Shown: piece after piece, positions 35,083 through 46,069 of the stretch
How the letters are laid out: every line of letters starts with the position of its first letter
Position numbering within the stretch: the first letter of the stretch is position 1
Origin: Rhabditoides inermis
Taxonomy: Eukaryota; Nematoda; Chromadorea; Rhabditida; Rhabditidae
NCBI GenBank assembly: GCA_963966185.1
Contig: CAWZYM010000020.1
Location: 311,001 to 375,000, forward strand
Direction of reading: 5' to 3'
DNA length: 64,000 nt
Notes under the pieces: model-generated
What the model was told of the DNA's origin: nothing
The model's input: the letters and a program-made list of their open reading frames with translations, nothing else
The model's database searches: none
Position numbers and translations under genes: made by a program

Positions 35083-38000
35083 CACAGTACCCTGAACAGT
35101 TGGACAGGCTGGTCGTCGGGCACTCCCTCTGGCTATCCGTTTTGCGCGTCCTTGCTGCCCGCCTGCTGCAGGAATCTCACAGGCGTGTCTGTCGTCGGCG
35201 TCGGCCGCGCTCCCATCTGCATCTGCTGGATCTTGCGCAGCTCCTCGATCACGCGAGGGAAGTTGCGGCGCAGAACCTCGTGCGACGCCAGCGGGTGATC
35301 CGACGTACTCATAGCCTAAACACATGGCATCACCATCCCTCCCATCTCCTCATTCTCTCCTTCTCCCACCTTTATGAGCCTCTGGGCGAAGATGCTGGCC
35401 TGTAGGTTGCCTCCGTCGTCCATGAGCTGGGCGAGGAACGCGTCGTACTCGGCGGACAGCAGCAGCTGGTGCTTGTACAGGAACTCCATCGCGTCCACGT
35501 TGTTGCGGCTGTCCATGCGGTTGCTCAGAATGATGGCAGTCACCTTCCTCTGTAGCTCGTGCAGGGGCATGAGCGCCTGCAGGATGCGGCAGAAGCCCAC
35601 GAACAGCTCTCCGGCGCGCAGCACCCAGTCAGAGCTCTGTCGGGTGGCAGGGTCCACTTGGTAGGCGAACAGCAGCTGCTCCACCGCGCGCAGCACCGCG
35701 TTGTACAGCTGCACGGGGTCGCGAGGGGCGGCAGCCAGCTGCGAGAGCGAGTCGCGCATCGCAACCACCGCCTGGTAGCCCTTGTTCGTCGGCTGAGGGT
35801 CGCGCGCCGACAGCATAGTCGTCACCTCACGCACCTGCAACAACAAAATGCGCATCAATCAATCATTCACTCACAACATGTTCCACTCACCACAATGCCA
35901 ATCTGCGCCACAAACACCTCGAGCTCCTTGTCCGAGAGAGTGGTGGCGTTGGCCTTGGATCCGCTGAAGTCGGAGAGGTGCTCGTCGGCAGAAAAGGGCT
36001 TGAATCCGCATATGCGAGCAGCGAACTCCTCGTAGACGGCCATCTGCTGTGCAGTGGTGGTGGTGGTGGCTCCAGCGCAGCTTCTCGGGAAGAGAGGCCT
36101 GCTCGGCGGCCGCCGCCTCATTCGTCCACTCCCTGGCCCTGCCCGCTGCCCTAGCGCCTAGCACCTAGCATACAGGCCGTCATAGTCATAGCACGCATCA
36201 TCTGGTGACACGTCCGCCTCAATACGCACAATTAGTACCCGACGAACATGTATTGGTTTTCTCACCTCATCTTCTGCTCGTCTGCCTCCAGCTGGAAGTC
36301 CTTCTTCACCACCTGCTCAGTAACAGTCATCGCCACCTTCAGAGAGCGCTGAGTCACAGGCTCTGAAACACAATTTGATAATTGATAAACAAAAAACAAT
36401 ATTAGTTCAAGGAGATGATCTCTTCCACTCACCGATGAGTTCCCTGATGGTCATGTTGATGACCTGTTTGACAATCGTCTTGAGCTGTGGGTGCATCTGG
36501 AAGAGCGGTAGAGTGGGCAGAATCTTGAGATGCGGCAGCAGGCCGGCGAGCGAGACGACGTTGATGTCATGGTAGGAGAAGTGTGCGGGCATCTGCTGGA
36601 GCTGCTGCTCGGGCGCGTTCGGATCGGCATCGGGCGCCGGTGTGCTGCGCTTCGTATCACTGCCCGGCATCAGACCAGAATGAAATCTATAACGTGCCGT
36701 TATTCATTGTGATCACATTGCAATCGCCCTCTCGTTTTCGCCAAACAATAACCACCCAACACAACATACCGCAAAGGCACACAGTGAATAGAGAACAACT
36801 GACCGCATGCTGCTGGGAACGGGACTGCTACCAAATCCATCCGGCTGCAGGCTGCTTCAGATTCATCAGATCCGACAGCTGCTGCTTGAGCCGCACAGGT
36901 CGCTCCGTGTCCTTGAGAACTCTCTCGATAGACAGAGAGTGCAGATCAACAGACAACTCCTAACACAACATCTGAACAACATGATTTGCTTTCTGTTCAA
37001 TCCTACTAGTTTCCACATCGATCTCGAACTTGAGGTTGACCTTCAGATTCGACTCGATGTGGAGCTCTGCCAACACCTTCAAAGATTGGCCGCACCCAGG
37101 CACAAGTTGCCGTAAAGATCTAAAAAAAAACACGATAAAATGATTGACGAGAAGAAACGATAACAACTTAACAGTGTCTTTGCGCATGCGAGTATCTTCT
37201 TGGCAATGAACGGCACAACAAAGAGCCTTCGATCCGTTTTAGCAAGGCTCCACCAGGAGAGATTTGAGATCCAGATCCTGCTACGATGTAACGGCCAAAG
37301 ATGTAAGTGAACCGATGAACAGTTCAAACAGAACTTACAGAGACAACGATGGGCTTTCCATGGGCAATAGTAATCTGTCCGAGCCAGAGACCAAGGTTCT
37401 TGAGAAGCTGCCTGTCCGAGCACAGAGTTGCCCTGCAAAGTGCTCTCCAGTTATTCGTAATTCTTCAAACGCATGGTACACACCGTCCTGCTGTTGGGGA
37501 GGGGGACGGCGATCGTGTCCCTTCCGTGTATCGCAGGCAGCTGCTGCATGTTGCAAGCAGACTTGACGTACTGCGCCAAGTTCCATGGGAACTGGCCAAC
37601 GTTCGGATTCTGCGAGATCTGGCACATCTAAAACACAACACAATCATTACGAAAAACACGCGCATCGCTGATGTTGTAACCAAGGTCGTTACGAGTTACG
37701 AAACACACAGACATGTGGGAGTGGGATCTTGAGATTGTGAAATCGCACAATGTATTTGAATGCTTCACACCTTGGAATAGAGGCACAGTTTGAGACACGC
37801 GTTCAGAGCGACAATTCCGAACTTCCAGAGCATGCTTCCCACTTGAGACGGCAGATGCTCGATCACCTTGCGAACATCGATGGCGAATTGCAGATTTCTA
37901 AAAAATGAACCGGTATAACATTGAAATGAATATGTGTTACATGACAAATTTAATTCTATCACACAATGATCTCCTCACGGATGATGCCTCCGTACACCAC

Positions 38001-38300
38001 CCCGGCCGTGGTGGTTAGCTCCAGCTCGGGGTACTCGTTGAAGAATTTGTACTTCTCGAACAAGAATTTGTACTTCTGCAACAACACAAGGTTAATCATG
38101 ATTAACAATGTACTATTGCAGAAGTAGTAACAAAACAATTACCTGGTCGAATCCTCTAAACATGGAAGATTGTCGATGTTGTTGCGATTGCTTTCAGGAT
38201 CTTTTCGATGCGGTCTCCGAAGTAAGACCTAAAAAGAGAAGATGGATAAAGAGAGAGTCAAACAATAAATACTTACGAAATAAACGCCAAAAAGATCTCA
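35083..38300 (-). pseudogene. CNOT1: CNOT1 copy D: most contiguous middle region, incl. the start of the NOT1 domain
   Basis: Shares block C through MAVYEEFAARICGFKP (~36,020), then continues correctly: KANATTLSDKELEVFVAQIG (to 35,889), REVTTMLSARDPQPTNKGYQ ... GELFVGFCRILQALMPLHEL ... SIFAQRLIK (35,370-35,836) and MSTSDHPLASHEVLRRNFPR ... LQQAGSKDAK (about 35,140-35,316). These match the human CNOT1 order from DUF3819 into the NOT1 domain. It has the same TAA after LLVEPC, the TAG in the MLC exon and the deletion after MMRAMTMTA as copy C, so it cannot make a full protein as written. The exons at 35,140-35,836 are intact and may be the youngest functional remnant. Confidence 0.85.
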
Positions 38301-38447
38301 TTTGCTGCTGCCGGTTGTTTCGTTTGAATAAAAACGAACGGCCGGCCGGCAGCGCGCGATGCGGCTTGCAAACCACGCCTACTTTTCGCTGATTGTGCAT
38401 ATTTTCAACGCGAGACAGCTGTCTACCACCCAAAGTACTACGCTGTA

Positions 38448-38450
<3 letters not shown>

Positions 38451-38485
<35 letters not shown>
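38451..38485. repeat. (TA)n at the second duplication breakpoint
   Basis: About 17 TA units at the right end of CNOT1 block D. To the right, sequence switches to unique DNA and then a LINE. Confidence 0.9.
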
Positions 38486-38489
<4 letters not shown>

Positions 38490-38639
38490 TGAAAACGTGA
38501 AAAAACGACGATTATCTTCGCAATTAACAATCAGCGTGTGTGCGTGGAGAGGTGATGGCTCTGCTGTGTGTGTGATCCAGGTGTGCGTGCGCACCGGTCA
38601 CTCAGCATCCCCTCTGGTCTGTGATACCAGTTGATAAGG

Positions 38640-41203
38640 AGGAGGCGCGGACGGCCCCCGCCTCGTGCATGTCGTCGAACAAGAGCGTAATGGAGAAAAT
38701 GAATGGAAATGGAGATGGGCCGGGAACAAGTGCGAATTGTGCAGTGTGTATGGGTCACTTAGGGGAGAATGTGATTGCATGTGCATCATGTGAGTGTGAA
38801 CTGCAATCACTCAACTCTTCCCGATCTCGATGGACTCTTCTTTGACAGTCCGCTCACTCGCCCTAAGGGGAAACGATATGTGCTGGAGAGTGTCGTAGTA
38901 GAGACGGGAGAGGGTGAGCCCCATTGTGTACGCATGATATCACTGAATATCAACGGATTGAGAGGAAAGATAGATGATGAACTGTTTCGGAAAGACCGGA
39001 CAGCGGGAGGAGAGGGAGTGGCACTGTATGTGAACAGTGCGTTGCGCCCCTCGCTGGTGAAGGAAGAGACTTCTTTGGAATTAGTGGCGGTGAAATGCAG
39101 GGGAGAGAAAAAAGTCAATTCGTGGTGGCCTCGGTCTACCGTAGCCCGACTAGAGCGCTGAACACTCGATGAAACAAGTCGTTTCACACGTGAATCGAAA
39201 TCGATTGATTGATATTATGATGGTGAGCAGGTGAGTGAGGATAGCTGGAGTAAAGCACTTCGCTCCTGTCAAGAAAGAACATGAACCCATTATGGTTGAC
39301 ACATGCATTTGATGCGAGAATCGAAAGGAGAAGCCAGTAAAGGGCTACGATTTCAAGAAGGCAAACTGGACGGGTCTGATAGAGTTTCTTGGAAAAGAAG
39401 TGCGATGTGAGTGGATAGAGGATAGGAGTCTGTCGATTGATGACATTTGGAGAAAGTTTGTGGATGTGGTTAAAGCGGGTATGCAGAAGTGGATACCGCT
39501 CAAAACATTCCGCAGGAGAAGAGGGTGCGAGTGGATGAGCGAGAATGTCAAGACTTTGCAGCGGCGGAAAGACGCACTGCACAAGTTGAGCAAGGAAAGG
39601 GGAGACAGCGAGGCAAAAGCTGCGTTTAGACATGCTCGAAAAGAGCTGGCTAAAGAGACAGCCAACGAGAAGAAGAATTTTTTTGATAAGAAGTTTGCCT
39701 CTGTTGAGAGTCCCACAGATTTTTGGAAGACGAATGAGTGTCTGACAGGGAAAACGAAGGGCAAGGGAATCCCCGATCTGATTGACTCGAATGGGAAGAT
39801 GGCTGTGTCAGATCAGCAGAAGGCAGACATGCTCATGGAGCAGTTTGTCAAGGTTGGAAACACAATGGAAAGTGAGATTATCTTTCAAAAGTACTTCCAA
39901 GTAAAAGTAGTTGGTTTGTACTGTTGTCTCAGTTGAGCAAAAGGACTGACATGTTTTCAATGGAGACATGTGCCAACAGGCTCTCTCTCTCATACCAGTG
40001 CAAAGCGGCCATAATATAATGAACGCGTTTACGAAGTTATGCAGTTATTATCTAAAAGCACAACTTCTGTTGTAACATAACACGTCGAATAATGCTGAGA
40101 GCCTGTTTGCACATGTCTCCATTGAAAACATGTCAGTCCTTTTGCTCAACTGAGACAACAGTACAAACCAACTACTTTTACTTGGAAGTACTTTTGAAAG
40201 ATAATATCTGTCCTTTTCTTAAGTTTTGTTTCACAAAATTACATTTCCATACACGTTCGCGATTCGCTGCGAGGATACCGACGCGCACCGCCCGCTATTC
40301 TCCTCTCTCTCACTCACACACAGAGGGGGCGGAGCGAAAGCGATTGTCCGACGACCGCCCGCCCGCCCGCCCGAGCGACCGACACCAATCTCAATCCGCA
40401 CTCGAATGCGGACTCTTCGTATCTCGCTTCAAATTCAATCAAACTCAATACAACTTTCTATAACTCTATCGAATAGAGATGTGAATGCAATGTAACAGTG
40501 GAAATCACTTCAAAATGAGGAAAAGTGCTTCATCCGGGAAAAGTCGTTATTGAGCATTCTAGCGCGCGAGGACATCCAGTACAAACGAGAGGGCGCTGGC
40601 GCGCCCTCTCTAATGCCGGAGATTGGATCGGATGCGGAGAGAATCCTTCCCTGCTCGAGAGAGTTTGTGGAGAAGTACATACGAGAGGCATCCGAGCAGA
40701 AGGCGAGTGGAATAGATGGAATAACTGTGCGGTTGTTGAAGAGGTGTGTGAAACCATTGACTGCGCCAATCGTGGCTATGATCAATCGGTGTCTACACGA
40801 GGAGAAGTTCCCTCGGGAATGGAAGGAAGCGGTGATATCACCCATTCAGAAAGTGGAACACCCACAGCACCCAGTCGATTTCCGACCGGTGTCACTGCTA
40901 CCTATTGTGAGCAAGATGGCAGAAGAGTACGTGTTTGGAATGATGGTTGGAGAGGTTGACGGGAAGCTGTCTCCGAATCAGTTCGGATTCCGGAAGGGAA
41001 GGAGCACCGTGGACGCGGTACTGAGTTTCCAGTATGGAATTAGTGAATGCCTGCAGAGTTGTAAGAGGAAGGCTGCTCGGGCGGTTGCAGTGTTTTTCGA
41101 TATTTCGAAAGCATTCGATACGATCCCTCTTGGACATTTGGTAAATGTTCTAAGACATGAATTCAATCTTGCAGATTCGTACCTCACAAGGAGTGTCGTT
41201 TAG
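38640..41203 (+). mobile_element. Non-LTR retrotransposon with zinc-finger, endonuclease and RT remnants
   Basis: 38,668-38,800 carries a CAVCMGHLGENVIACASC zinc-finger like the PHD-type fingers of some LINE ORFs. 38,930-39,160 has ISLNINGLRGKID and GGEGVALYVNS, parts of an APE-type endonuclease with internal deletions. 39,345-39,890 is the linker before RT. After an inserted palindromic element, 40,550-41,203 has RT motifs DFRPVSLLPIVSK, NQFGFRKGRSTVDAV and AVFFDISKAFDTI; the YADD motif and 3' end are missing. CR1/Jockey-like by motif, inactive. Confidence 0.88.
39880..40225. mobile_element. Palindromic MITE inserted in the LINE
   Basis: The left arm (AAAAGTACTTCCAAGTAAAAGTAG ... GAGACATGTGCCAACAGGCTCTC) and right arm (GAGAGCCTGTTTGCACATGTCTCC ... 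CTACTTTTACTTGGAAGTAC) are near-perfect inverted repeats of about 105 bp around a ~110-bp centre. A related single arm is at 42,190-42,290. Confidence 0.8.
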
Positions 41204-41575
41204 GTCACAGAAGCCGATGATAATCAAACTGATATCAGAGATACCCTAGGAGGTACTCGTAGTCGAAAACCGTTGTCAAATTCACATGACCGGCCATACG
41301 TTTCGTGTGGATTGATTTTGCGGCCTGTCATTCTATTCGCTCAAGCTGTGAAACAGCGGCCGTGGCTTAGTGGATAGAGCGGCTCTCTGTCAAGCGGCAG
41401 GCTATGGGTTCGCTCTCCGGATATCCTTTTCATTTTGCCGATTCTCTTCGGACTTGTACTTGTACTTGTACTTGTACTTGTACTTGTACGGACTTGTACA
41501 GTACACCACTACAGTGAGAAAAATCAATATTCTAAGCCGTTTTATTGATAAATTATCGATTCGTTTCTATATATC
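41204..41575 (+). repeat. tRNA-like repeat and CTTGTA hexamer array
   Basis: At 41,357-41,425 GTGGCTTAGTGGATAGAGCG and GGGTTCGCTCTCC are spaced like A and B boxes of a tRNA-derived SINE. Directly after (about 41,452-41,492) lie six copies of CTTGTA. No exon is seen. Confidence 0.6.
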
Positions 41576-42310
41576 GTTTGAGAGAGCAGGTTTGTGTTCA
41601 TTTTATAGATTAGAATAGAAATAGTAGTTTTATGCACGCGCTTTTGTTGAATTGAAATGAACCCAAACAAAGATACTTTACGCTTGTATTTTTCAAAAGA
41701 GAATTTTTTTGTGATTGATTTAAATCGAAGCGAGATACATATAGAGAGTCCGCATTTGGCCGTGGTGTGATGTTGGTGTACTTACAACTTACTTACACTT
41801 GCTTACAACTTACTCACAACTAACTGTACTACAACTGTACTTGTTAAGGACCGTTTATACAAGAACTTTGACGCCCCGCGTCAAAATTTGACGCGAGGCG
41901 TCAAAAAAACAAAGGAAAAGTGATGTCACTTTGACTCAGCGCGTCTAATTTTGACGCGGGGCGTCAAAGTTCTTGACGCGAGGCGTCAACTTTGACGCTT
42001 GACGCAGCGCGTCGAGTTGACGCGTTGTGTAGTATAAACGGTTCTTAAGTGCTGCGATGGTGCAGACAATTGCGGCCCTGTGTGTGAGAGAGAGGCGAAT
42101 AGCGGGAATGCCGCCGGTATCAGTGCCGCGCAAAAGTAAAGGTGCGAATGTAATTTTGTCAAACAAAACTAGAAAAGAACAGATATTATATTTTAAAAGT
42201 ACTTCCAAGTAAAAGTAGTCGGCTTGTACTGGTCTCAAATGAGAAAAAAATGATTTCAATTGAGACATGTACAAGCAGGCTCTCAGAATGGTTCGTGCTA
42301 TAAAAGAAAA
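41575..42310 (-). repeat. Inverted partner of the 40.1-40.5 kb repeat
   Basis: Complementary to 40,100-40,445 in pieces: GAAGCGAGATAC..AGAGTCCGCATT (41,727) matches the reverse of 40,400-40,440, GTGTGTGAGAGAGAGGCGAATAGCGGG (42,079) matches the reverse of about 40,295-40,320, and the 42,170-42,290 arm matches 40,100-40,215. The pair brackets the RT segment. Confidence 0.65.
41844..42048. mobile_element. Small MITE with TTAAGGACCGTTTATAC ends and TGACGC repeats
   Basis: The left end TTAAGGACCGTTTATAC is mirrored by GTATAAACGGTTCTTAA. The interior has a dozen or so TGACGC/GCGTCA motifs in both orientations (GACGCGAGGCGTCAA). It is nested in the inverted repeat at 41,575-42,310. Confidence 0.8.
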
Positions 42311-42465
42311 GAATGTATAGGCCATTCCCCCTTCCATCGTACGACAATATGCTCGCCAGACATATTACAATTTTATGCAAATTTGCCATAATTGTGAGTT
42401 TGTGTTCTCAAACGTGGTAGAAATGACGGAAATCGAGAAATCGAGCACTAGAGATCTATAACTAG

Positions 42466-42595
42466 ATGATGTGTTTTACGAGGCGCGGGCGGCGAGGGAG
42501 TGTGCGTTCGCACTGATGCGCGAGTCGGAGAGGGACGAGTCGTCGGACGAACTCGAGAGGTCCAATCATGTCGACGCCGACGTCACTCAGCAGAG
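42466..42595 (+). other. Candidate exon (DDVFYEARAARECAFAL...)
   Basis: An open 130-nt segment between AG at 42,464-42,465 and GT at 42,596, charged and Ser/Glu-rich (MRESERDESSDELERSNHV). It could be an upstream exon of the gene at 43,338-49,081, but the phase does not fit a direct join, so I list it separately. Confidence 0.35.
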
Positions 42596-42783
42596 GTAGA
42601 ATCATTAAGAACTGGTTATATCAAAGAATCAGCTGCCCTTGTTTCCGTTTTGGCATACTTTACAAAATAAGAGTAAGAACTCAAGTTTTTTTTCAAGTCC
42701 AGACACTCATTAGAGGCAGTGTTGGACGTTTTTGATCACATTTCGGCTGTAAATAGATGAAACCTCATTTAAAATACAGTAGT

Positions 42784-43162
42784 GGGCCGGTTTGGCCAAG
42801 TGGATAGCATCGCAGCTAGCTATGTCGCTGGTTCGATTTCCTTCGCGGGCAATTGTTCTGCCGAATTCCACTACCTCCCGGTGGGGCGTGTGAACCCACT
42901 CTCACTCTCTGAGAGCCTTACCATCGGAGCGGCAGTCTTTCAAGATCTTCTGCCACGCCTCGCATCCAGAACTGGTCACTTCGCGATGTTCACGCCCATC
43001 TACCATGAACAGTCAGGACTCGAGCCGCACTGTTCCAGCCAAGGAGCACCATTACCCCACTGTAGGATGGCGTGTGCTTCCAGATAACCCATCATGCTAC
43101 CATTGTATATGTACTTGTCGGAATTAGGCTGATAAACAAACAAACAACAACAAAAAAACAGT
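42784..43162 (+). mobile_element. tRNA-derived SINE with A-rich tail
   Basis: GGCCGGTTTGGCCAAGTGGA (A box region, 42,785) and GCTGGTTCGATTTCC (B box, 42,828) form the tRNA-like head. A GC-rich body follows, then a tail of AAACAAACAAACAACAACAA (43,134 on). Confidence 0.75.
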
Positions 43163-43337
43163 AATCTGGTCTCAACTTTTCAAACGTAGATTGCGGAACT
43201 TGAATGGACACGAGGACAGCTGAAAACTACGTTGTTCACGGTTTCATTCAATCACACCCTCCTTTTCACTCTCCTCTCTCTACACACACACATATATACA
43301 CACACACACAAATATACACGCACTTTATACTTACAAG

Positions 43338-43889
43338 TTACAAAGTGCAACCGCACGCCGCAATGCGTTTCGCCGCATTTGAAAGGACCTGAATGGCGTT
43401 GCAGTGCGAGTGTGCGCGCGACGGCGACGGGCGAGACGGGTGCTCGCGTCAATTCGCAGGCGATCTTCGATCTCAAGGTATGTGTTTCATCTAGTTAAAT
43501 TAGGACGGTTAGTAGTGATTGACTGTTCAAATAAATCTATTAATACAGGTGTCTATTGGCAAAGTGGAGATGAAGCCAGTGACGTGTGGTGTACAGGCTG
43601 CAGATGCCGTGCGAGAGCTGCAGAGCATCGCCAAAAACCTGCCCAGGTGTGCTCTTTTTTATTTTAGTATCTATTTCACGTGTTTGGTATCACATTTGCT
43701 GATCATAGATATGCTATATACATATGCTATATTGGTATCAACGAATCACTAGATAGTCCGAAACTGAAACTGAATCTGTGTAATATATACCCATTCTAGT
43801 GCGTGCTGGTTTCTCTATTTCTCTTTCCTCTTTTCCTCATTTTTTCTTGGATAAATACTTAGTTAGGTATCGACATAATAGAAAATCGA

Positions 43890-43961
<72 letters not shown>

Positions 43962-46020
43962 ATGATGAAATAAACGACAGGTATAATAGGCTCGCACTTA
44001 GCTCAGGCTTTTTCGTTGAAAACATTATCGTGGGTTTTGAACACTGAACACCGTATACTGAACGAAATGCACAACAGACTTGTTTTGCCGTTCATCTCTA
44101 CTCCACTGATCTTCTCACATGACCAGGTGGCCTAGTGGTAACGGCTGTCGCTTAGCAAGCAGCGTTCCACGGGTTCAATATTTTATTTTATTGAAGTTTT
44201 TATTTCTACGGCAAGGACAAAGTAATAACGATAAAAAACAAACACGAAAAATATTTGGATAAACAAGGCTGACCCTAGGCTGACCAACATCCAAAGGGTT
44301 CTTTCTGATCGTTATATATAATCTCCTCAATGTCTCTCATGAAAAGAGTGGAACTTATTTGCGAGCCCAAATATGGATGGGGTTTAGAATATCACGGAGA
44401 ATCGTTGTTCTTTTACACTATTCGATTTTATGTTAGAACTATTTAAAAAATCTAACTTTTAGGTTAAAGGAACAGTAGCGACTTATTTTTGACTCGGAGT
44501 ATTATTTAAAATATATATTAACCTAACACATTAGCAATTTTTGCGAAAGAACAACAATTCTGCTTTACTTTCGAATCTGCCACTGGCACTGCCAAGGATG
44601 CAGACGGAAATTTGAATTACATTGCAACTGACTTTTGCAACATTTTATTTCAATTTCAAAATTGGTCCCGTCACGACATTCCGTTGATCTTCAAAACTGC
44701 ACAAATGGCGAGAAAACACATAATCCCAGACGAAAGAAGCCAGTTCACTTACTGTGTGGCTTAATGCGTGTTTGCGCCGTTATGGCGCTGAACTCGCCAG
44801 TTCGAGTCCTGTCTACGGTAAATGTTTTGCATGAGTGGTAATGCGCGTTCAAGAGAGCTAGTTGCAGAATTATGCCGCCACTATTTCTCTAATATATGCC
44901 TCACATAATAGATAAAAACACCTACTAGATGAAAAGTTCTGAAAATTTGTTTCCAATGAATTATTACCGAAAAAAAACAAAAAAAAACAGGTTTATTCCA
45001 TATGCTAAAATGAAGTTTTCAAAAATCAACGCAGTTCGGTAACGCAGTTCCGGGGATCTCTAAAAAATCATTCCAATAACCCATTGAACACATTTTGATA
45101 TATTTTGAAATGACGGGGATATTGCGATTTGAAAGACTTCCCAGGGACTTCGTGGCGGGACCAATTTATATTGCCCGTATTCATTCTTTAAAGGTCGACT
45201 CTGCGGGAGGAGACGACGCTTCGTTGCGGTCAGGTTGGTAGTTTTTGGGTACTATTATGAGTACTATGTTGATTGAAATTGTTCTTCAGCTTCCCAACCA
45301 ACTCGAGTTGGAGTGCGAGGACCAGAAGACGAGAGTGCTGCGTGTCGTCTTCCGCCAGCACTCGCCCGATGCCACGTGAGTAATTGATAGCCTTGTCTAT
45401 GTCCACAATTCAACATATCTACAGGGTGGTCATCTCTCTGCCGTCTCGCGCTCCGCAGGGATTTCCCGCTCACGTCTCGTTCCGCGCTCACTCGGTGCGT
45501 AATATATTTATCACTCAGAGCTGAGCCTTATTACACGCAAGCACGGGATATGCGCAGGAACGAGAATAGACCATGCACGCTGCACGGCGTCTAATCACTG
45601 GCATTTACAATAGAAACGTAACAAGTGTGTGGGTTCGTTCAACCGCGGAAGTGCAACATTGCAACAACACAGCAGAATCTCGTCATCACTCACTAAAACT
45701 ACTTTTATGCGGGAATAACATGTCGCTGTTAGATACAAAGAACATCTCAATGTAAAACACGTACAGCGCGTTCATATTCCAGATGTGGATAGGTGGAGTG
45801 GACACTAGTGGTATGCACAGGCATCATATGCAATCTTTTTTCTAGGATATCCGTCAAGCGCAACTCAAATGTATTTCTCTTAGGTGAACCTCTCAATTGG
45901 CAACGCCGTTGGACAGACTCTCTCGTTCGTTCGCTACTCTCTGCGCATAGGCGAGATAAACTTCATCGACATCTTCACAGACGGAGAGGTCCTCAAGGTA
46001 CGAGTTTCGTCAGTGACACT

Positions 46021-46069
<49 letters not shown>

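Larger units (their letters stand above)
31190..38470. repeat. Tandem duplication: two ~2.53-kb near-identical blocks 4,752 bp apart
   Basis: Block 1 is about 31,190-33,722 and block 2 about 35,942-38,470; identical strings recur at a constant +4,752 offset (for example 31,623 and 36,375), with only a handful of substitutions and a TTTCG indel near 38,320. The right breakpoint of both is a (TA)n tract; the left breakpoint is inside a CNOT1 exon. Confidence 0.9.

Noticed and set aside
43393..43477. ATG at 43,393 as the start of the plus-strand gene
   Set aside because: It is in a different frame from the one that continues through the downstream exons.
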